Source of the DNA: Gonatopus flavifemur
Taxonomy: Eukaryota > Arthropoda > Insecta > Hymenoptera > Dryinidae
DNA: 64,000 nt
Direction: 5' to 3'
Assembly (NCBI GenBank): GCA_018340375.1
Contig: JAFFJZ010000001.1
Location: 52,010,001 to 52,074,000, forward strand
Position 1 is the stretch's first letter, and the number at the start of each line of letters is the position of its first letter. Of this stretch, positions 57,367-64,000 are shown one piece after another. The translations under genes were made by a program, and so were the position numbers. The notes beneath the pieces were generated by a model. That model made no database searches. It saw nothing but the letters and a program-made list of their open reading frames with translations, and was not told the origin of the DNA.

Positions 57367-60300
57367 TTAGTCATATCATCTATTATAACACAAATCATCC
57401 GATGTATAATTAATTGTGCCGTAAATAACAATTATCATGATAAATACAGAATTTCAAAAACCTTGCAAAAAATTATTCGACACGTATGATCTCGATTGTC
57501 GCTCAAAGTATTATACGCGAAAGAAGAGCTTGATGGAATTGAAATTCATTCAAACGATATTCAAATTGAAAGAAAGTGTAACTGTCCATTCGAATGAATG
57601 GTATTTGAACTTAATTTCAGTTCCATTACCTTCGCGAAAAGACTCTGTGGTTGATATGTGGACGTTGATTTCCTCGACCCATCAGATTTTCCATGAATGC
57701 GACACTTCCCGTCGTTCTTATCGTTTGCAGTTTCTGCCGTATACCTCAAACTTTCAACGCGTGTTAAAATGCGTATCGGTGAAAAGCGACCGTGTGGTGT
57801 GTGAGTTAACGGAAAATATGACAAGAAAAATAAATAGTTCATGAAAGAGATGCTGATTGAAACAGAGGAATAAATTATTTTCTTCCAACATAAAAAGGCG
57901 TCGTTTCTAATCAACATTTGTGCTCATTGGATTAAGAATTTATACTGCAATATTGGATAGTGATGGCATTCATTTAAAATGACACAAACGATGACGCTGT
58001 TTACAACTTTTCATTCGGTTTGAAAATTTAATGATAAGAAATATTCAATAATTCGTACAACAGTTTCAATACGGAATATTTAAAATTCAAACTTTCATTT
58101 TAACTATTTTATTTCCCTACGTATCGTAAATCGATGATCATTACATCCTCCGTCATCCGTGATTAAGTTTGTTTTTTGCTGCTAGATATGAGCTAATATA
58201 CTATCATCTCGAGTTGATAAAATAGTATACGCTTGCATGTTGATGATATATTGATCGCTGTATATATTGCAGACAAGATGTCTGAGATAGAAATAATGAT
58301 GGAAAACAACAGTCTAAAAATTACATCAGAGGAAAAGTGAACGAATAGAGCTTGAGTGCAATTGTACATTCATCTTCGAGGTAACATGGTCTATCGAGTT
58401 TTATGATTCCCTGAAAGATTGCAAATACAACGCAAGTTAGGTATCGAAAAATAAGTGTGGATAGAAAATGTGATGAAATTCCAAGTACATCATATTACGG
58501 CGAGTCTGATTCAACTCTCGGAATGATTATTGTAACAATAAATGTCTGTAATTAATAGTTGGTACACAACGTGAAAGGAATTTGGTGCAGTGATACATTC
58601 ATGCTACTGAATGGAAGTTGATATCATTTTTGTTAACGTAGATTCGTAATCACAGGCCGTATTCGAACTGATCAAATACTTCAAGAAAACTCTCTCTCTC
58701 TCTCGCTCTCTCTCATTTATTATACGTTCCAATTAAATTTCAAAGCACATTAAATGAATTATTCGAACATTGTTCAGTCCCATGTGTGCTCATAAATAAA
58801 TGTCATCTAAATTCCTGACGTTTCATTTATCTACTTATCAAGGCACTCGATCCTGCGCGAATTTTCATATTGAAAAATTGATTTGGCTTTAGATTCTCTC
58901 AGTCTTCGAATTCGAATGATTTTTCAACAGTAGTTGATACTCGGTTACTCACTCAAAATATAATCCAATGAATTTGAAATGAAACGGGATAAAAATATTG
59001 TCATTCCTGCTTTCACTGTGCAAAATAAACTGATTCTTTGGTGTTTGGATTGTCAAATAATAAATAACTTTGTATACTCGTTGAGTATAATGAACAGCAG
59101 AAACAGCAGCCAAGAAATATTGTCACAGGCTTTAAATATGTGAGAACAACTTACATCCACGTTGCCACTATTCTTGTACGTATACAAAGAGAAAATACAG
59201 AAGAAACACGGAACAATTGTACTGGAAACATTTCTATTTAAAAAGTGACATCTAAATAAGAGATGCTGTTCCATGTACGGAGTGTATCACATGCCAACAT
59301 GTGTTTGTTTATTTATTCATTTGTTTATCTCTCAACTCAAATGAAAGATACTATAGAAGCATCATGACAATACTTGGATAAAAATTCAAAGAAAAACTAG
59401 AAAAGAAAGCTGGGAATTTACAAGGATGAGACACCGCAAGAGGAATATTTTCCCCTTTCATCTATTATTGATGAAAACCCTGTTACGGGATTGAAAAAAA
59501 AACACCTTTGTCAACGAAATCGAGAGCTTCATCGATCAACGTCAAAATAAAAATTGACAATTTGCACGAAGGGTTTTTTTTCATTTATCGACAAACAGAG
59601 GAAATACGCACGGGAGATCAGTTCACAATAATAAATTGTTTCTGATAAATATATACTTTTGAGATAATAAGAATGAGTGAACAACTTTTCCACACAGAAA
59701 AATTCATTTATTCATCAACAGTAGTACTTTTATACTCTGTTGACTCATTTTTGATACATCCTATTTTCTCTTCATGCAGGATGTTTGCGAAGAATAATGT
59801 AAATTTACTTATCTTTGGAGATTTCACCTCCCGAATTACAGTACTTTCAGTTGAATCTTGTTATAATTTGGAACATAAATTCGAATGTACTCGATTCGAG
59901 GAATTTCTACAACAGTAGCAATAATAAGAATTGTCATTATCGGTTCAATGATGAGCTTTGCAAGGCATTAATACGTTACTTTGTACGTGGTACTCTGTTC
60001 TCGCGAACGAAGTGGGCATAAAGCACACGATGGGTAAAAATAAGGCGATTATTTTTGGAACAAGCCATAGAATCCCACTCTGAGGCAATCATGGAACTTG
60101 GGCTTGCTTTCTTTCTTCCCTTCTTTTCTTTCTTTTTGACTTTATGCAAGTTACTTTTATGGAACCCATCATAAATTTCTCGACATTTCTTTCCGCTACA
60201 TTTATCCACGTCTCTCCTTCCTTTTTTATCATTCCTCGATTTTCAACGCAATTTATCAACCATACGATGCATATTAGAACTGATGGCATGGATAATTTTT

Positions 60301-61092
60301 TTCTCGAGCACAGAGAATGATAAAACGCCGAGGGAGGTTGAAGCGTGAAGGAAGTATTCTACTATTTTGGAATATTCTTGTGAAATTGATTTTTGTACTT
60401 CGTGGATTGTCTCAACGATGAGAATGAAGTTTGTACAAGAAAGAGCATCAAATATTCATTTATCGTTATGATACTCGTTGGAAACTTTGGAATATGTTTT
60501 TGTAAAGGAAAGTTTGTACATTCGGAACAGCATGCAAAGGAGTGAAACGGTGATTCTTTTACACTTAAGAAATTCTTTCACAAATTTACTCTCTTTGAGA
60601 TTTATTCTTGTAAATTCCTTTCTAACGTTATTCAGTTTTTGAATATTCTGCAAATGAAATATAATATAAACAAAAAACTCTGATCTCCAGTTGTATTTAT
60701 GGGAACTTGAATAACTATTTCATATATTTTTCTTGAAATTTTAACGAGTTTTATTCCTGAATCACTTATGATGTTGAAAAAATGTATTCAAACTTCAAGA
60801 ACAAGATAAATTGTAGTTGAAGACTTGCATTTAATTTGCATCTTTTAGTTGATCGAGCTGCCATTTGTTCTGAAAGAGCAGGTGTTGATTTCTTGGCAAA
60901 AACAAGTAACACCTGGAAGTAAGAGGGAAAGTCTTCCTCCAGGTCTCTTAAATCAACTGAATTTTGAATGAAATTAGCGAAGAAACCAATATATCACTTG
61001 TCATTATTCAAATCAGATTTTGAGGGTTATGATTAACAGACAATGCCAAAGATTACGAAATAATCTAAATGAAACAACCCTATTGAACTGTA
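57367..61092. other. 3.7 kb with no gene I can support
   Basis: It holds one ORF of 135 codons (57437-57844, plus strand) with no recognised domain, opposed by a 118-codon minus ORF, and a CT microsatellite. Confidence 0.4.
58690..58714 (+). repeat. (CT)n microsatellite
   Basis: CT repeat with one CG interruption. Confidence 0.85.
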
Positions 61093-61352
61093 TGCATTGA
61101 GAACCCGATTTCTTAGATTTAAAGAAAATTTCTTTGCCTCAATTCTTAAAAATGATAAACCTTGTTCCCAATAGAAAAAATAGTTCATTCCAATGGGAAA
61201 ATTTTCCTTTGAATTGAAATTATATTCTGCAAACTCAAGAAGGAATATATTTCGGTTTCAATTAAAAAATTTTTCCATTGAAAAACATATTTATCAGAAT
61301 GAGGGCAAAGAAAATTTTCATCCAATCTGAAAAATTGGGTTCTCAGTGTGCA
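61093..61352. mobile_element. Fold-back element with TGCATTGAGAACCC ends
   Basis: TGCATTGAGAACCCGATTT at the left and AAATTGGGTTCTCAGTGTGCA at the right (shortened arms). Inside, AAGAAAATTTCTTTG-type words are mirrored. 260 bp. Confidence 0.65.
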
Positions 61353-64000
61353 TATTAGTTTCTATCATATCTTTCAACGTTACAAGAGTTATTGAGACAT
61401 TTTAAGCAGTTTACTCAGGAGTCAAGGGGAGATTTGGAACAATTCAAACTATTCTCCAAACTAAAAAGTTCCCTCGAAAGAGAATTATAGTTGACTAGAT
61501 ATAATTAACGTAATTCACAATTCCCACGCTTCATTTATTTTCTTTGTAGCTTCATCTATTCAAAACCGATTCTTTGGACGCAAATCATATCTAAAGACCA
61601 ACACGAAGTCATAAAAATAAATTCAAGCTGCTTTTACTAAAATAAACAAAGAAATCACCAATTATTTTTCAATCTCGAACTCGACTTGCGGTAATACAGC
61701 GACTGTTGACGGAAGCAAGAAGTACTTGTCATCACAAATAAATCGTACTTTGATTAATCACCATTCTTCACTCTTGGTTATCACTTCCACACAACACCAA
61801 CACTTCTACACGAACATCACATACGAACACTATACGAAGACGATCGTGGGAAGAAGATGGCAAACCTAACGGAATGACAAAAATAAATATCACCACGATA
61901 CCATCCCCTTAAAAGCTTGAAATGGAAAAAGAAAATAAAAAAAATGTAAATATCATTCCATTTTCCTTTCCCAGTTCATCAAATTTTCTCCAGCGTTTTA
62001 TCAAAATTGGAGTATCGGAATGTTTCAATGCATCCACACTTTTTTGTACTTTGCTTTATCCACCTTCGTTAATTGACGCATCCGAAGGATGCATTACAAA
62101 AATTGCACACGCTTCCTCTACGACTTACTACTAAGATATATCTCGCGAAAGAAAAAATCCTATCTCGTTTCGTAGAAAAAGTTCATTCGAATAATTCGAA
62201 AAGTTCGATTAATTCCAGAATAACGAAACGATGAGTTAAATTTATTTTCTGATTCGAGTACAGGCTTGTTACAAGGCAAAGCAACGACTGTGTCCTCTCT
62301 ATGAGAAGCTACCGTGTGTCCCTCATATAACGCATTCACGCACTAACGTACTCATCTCACTTTCATTCTATCTCTCTCATTCTTCTTTCATTTAGTTCTC
62401 TTATCCGTACGTATGACAAATTCTCCCTCCCTTTTTCCTGCTGCGAGCAAATATTTATTGCATACTTGGACATTTTTATCAAACCTTAATTATATTTTTT
62501 TTCTGATTCTTTATGATAATTTGAATAATTAAAGGTTCAAATTACTCATGATATTACTGTGTAATATATTATTATCTTGGGAATAAATAAATTAAATATC
62601 TAATTACAATAGCCTCGAGAAGGAAATATGAGAAATTCCAATTCTCTAGAGTAGTGAAATGGATTGAAGATCAACTTACGTTAAATTCAAGTTGATTTAT
62701 AGAGCAAGGATATATCTGGAATAGTCGTTCATCATTCTTGTTAATCTTTTCAAGAAAAGAAATTTCGAATCACTACTATATTTTCATCTCCATACGAATC
62801 GAGGATTTGCAGCCTCATCACATGTGAAAAGGTAGAAGAGTGTATTATTGTTGTATAAAATCTGTGGTTCTTAAAAGCACCAACCCTGACCACCATCACC
62901 GTTCATGAGGTGAGACCGCAAATGGCTGTTTCGCTTCAATGTTGATCGTAACACGCTATAAGTATCTCAGTAGTGTCGGGTTATATAAAGGCCTGTGGAA
63001 GGAAAAGGTGATTGGTACACGTCTACCAAAATCCTTCTTCCAGCCCCGGCTACCCAGTTGTTGAAGAAAATGACGATCAATATGAGCTGAGGAATTTCAC
63101 TTTGCAGTACAGGTTAAGGAGGATTTCTCCTTTCGGTCATTTGACTTCATTTGAGATCAACGATAAGTGAACGATCGATCCACGGCAAAGCGAATGGCCA
63201 TGATTTTCCACTATTATGCAATCAAAATAATATGCTATTATGGTTTTAAAATAATTTACTTTTTTTATTTGTTTTATTATCTCTGTCATTCCTTTTTGAA
63301 CAACAGAGTATTGAAAATGGTGACCAGGGTTATTCATCTCTGTTTACCAAACAGATACCATGAGATTCAAATCAAATTTCATGATAAATAGTTTTCATAA
63401 TCACAACATAAATATCACATGCTTGGTCAGAATAACGAAAAGCTGTGTACAAAATAAAATATTTTGACCATCAACGTGTATCTGTATCAAGAGCTTCCAA
63501 GTAAATTCTTATATCTATATTTAGTGAGACATATTGTACCGAGTATTAGATTGCTAATACCTAGTAAAATCTATTTCTCTTCGCGTAAGCCTCGGGTTTT
63601 AGCGGATATTCACAACTAACTTCGTGATGATGGAGTGTGAAATGAATCTAAATTGTCTTGAGAGTGGGAAAAAAAAATTAACACAAAGCTGGTACCTATT
63701 TCAACGATAATACTAGAAATAATTATAATCATGTTTGGGGCTACAGTGAACATACAGTCTTATGGGTGTGGGTTTTCGAGACAACAATAAACTTCCGAGG
63801 AAAAGTTTCCATCGAATCAATAAGAAACATCTGTCTCCTCCATCGCTATCGATTTCCACTTAAAAGAATAATTCTTCTGAAACATGATCGGAATACGGAA
63901 ACCCTGAGCTGCTTCTTCTTCCATATTGGATCAAAAAGAAAGAAGCAATGACCTAATTCTCTGATATCGATCTCCTCTTTCCATTTTCTACTAATTGATC
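61353..64000. other. 2.6 kb with no gene I can support
   Basis: CT-rich, possibly regulatory, at 62300-62450. A TATATAAAGG box at about 62982-62991 resembles a core promoter, but no coding exon was recognised after it. Confidence 0.35.
62982..62991 (+). promoter_or_regulatory. TATA-box-like sequence
   Basis: TATATAAAGG is a good TATA match. No downstream gene was identified within the window. Confidence 0.22.

Noticed and set aside
57437..57844. 135-codon plus-strand ORF, the longest outside gene A and B apart from the gene A and B exon ORFs
   Set aside because: No recognised domain or signal peptide, no convincing splice context, and the opposite strand is also open for 118 codons, so openness here is not specific.

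Overview
The window is A+T-rich animal nuclear DNA with short GT-AG introns (about 70 bp to 2.4 kb in the models below), many small inverted-repeat transposon relics and few coding exons. This fits an insect genome. A hymenopteran, perhaps a parasitoid wasp, is my guess from the look of the introns and repeats; the sequence alone does not prove it. No bacterial operon, phage or CRISPR features were seen.

The main content is a tandem, same-strand pair of multi-exon genes in the left half. Gene A is 8434-13736 (10 exons modelled, 570 aa). Gene B is 17746-29066 (13 exons modelled, about 848 aa). I rebuilt both by hand from splice sites and reading-frame phase. Both are secreted proteins of the chymotrypsin fold (S1 family). 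They keep the core strands, the Cys42-Cys58 pair and the C-terminal DWI helix, but have lost His57, Asp102 and Ser195, and also Asp194. They are therefore serine protease homologues (pseudoproteases). Intron phases match exon by exon across the protease domain (2, 2, 2, 0, 1 ... 0, 1), so the genes are duplicates. Both carry a long Lys/Arg-rich insertion between the Asp102 strand and the Ser195 loop. Gene B also has an acidic N-terminal extension, a 60-bp tandem repeat coding exon and an in-frame TAA in exon 10, next to an inserted transposon.

Region by region: 1-8.4 kb has no gene I can support. 8.4-13.7 kb is gene A, with repeats in its introns. 13.7-17.7 kb is intergenic with a TTAA-bounded MITE and a GC-rich repeat. 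17.7-29.1 kb is gene B, whose introns hold several MITEs and a tRNA-like relic. 29.5-30.1 kb is a large fold-back. 30.68-30.76 kb is a possible first exon of a different, minus-strand gene with GC-rich codons. 31-64 kb is mostly non-coding, with more fold-back elements, a GC-rich promoter-like block near 40 kb, a possible RING-CH scrap at 39.4 kb and a pre-miRNA-like hairpin at 57.3 kb.

The most likely candidate for something undescribed is the pseudoprotease pair: a tandem-duplicated, fully catalysis-dead S1 lineage with unusual basic and repetitive insertions.
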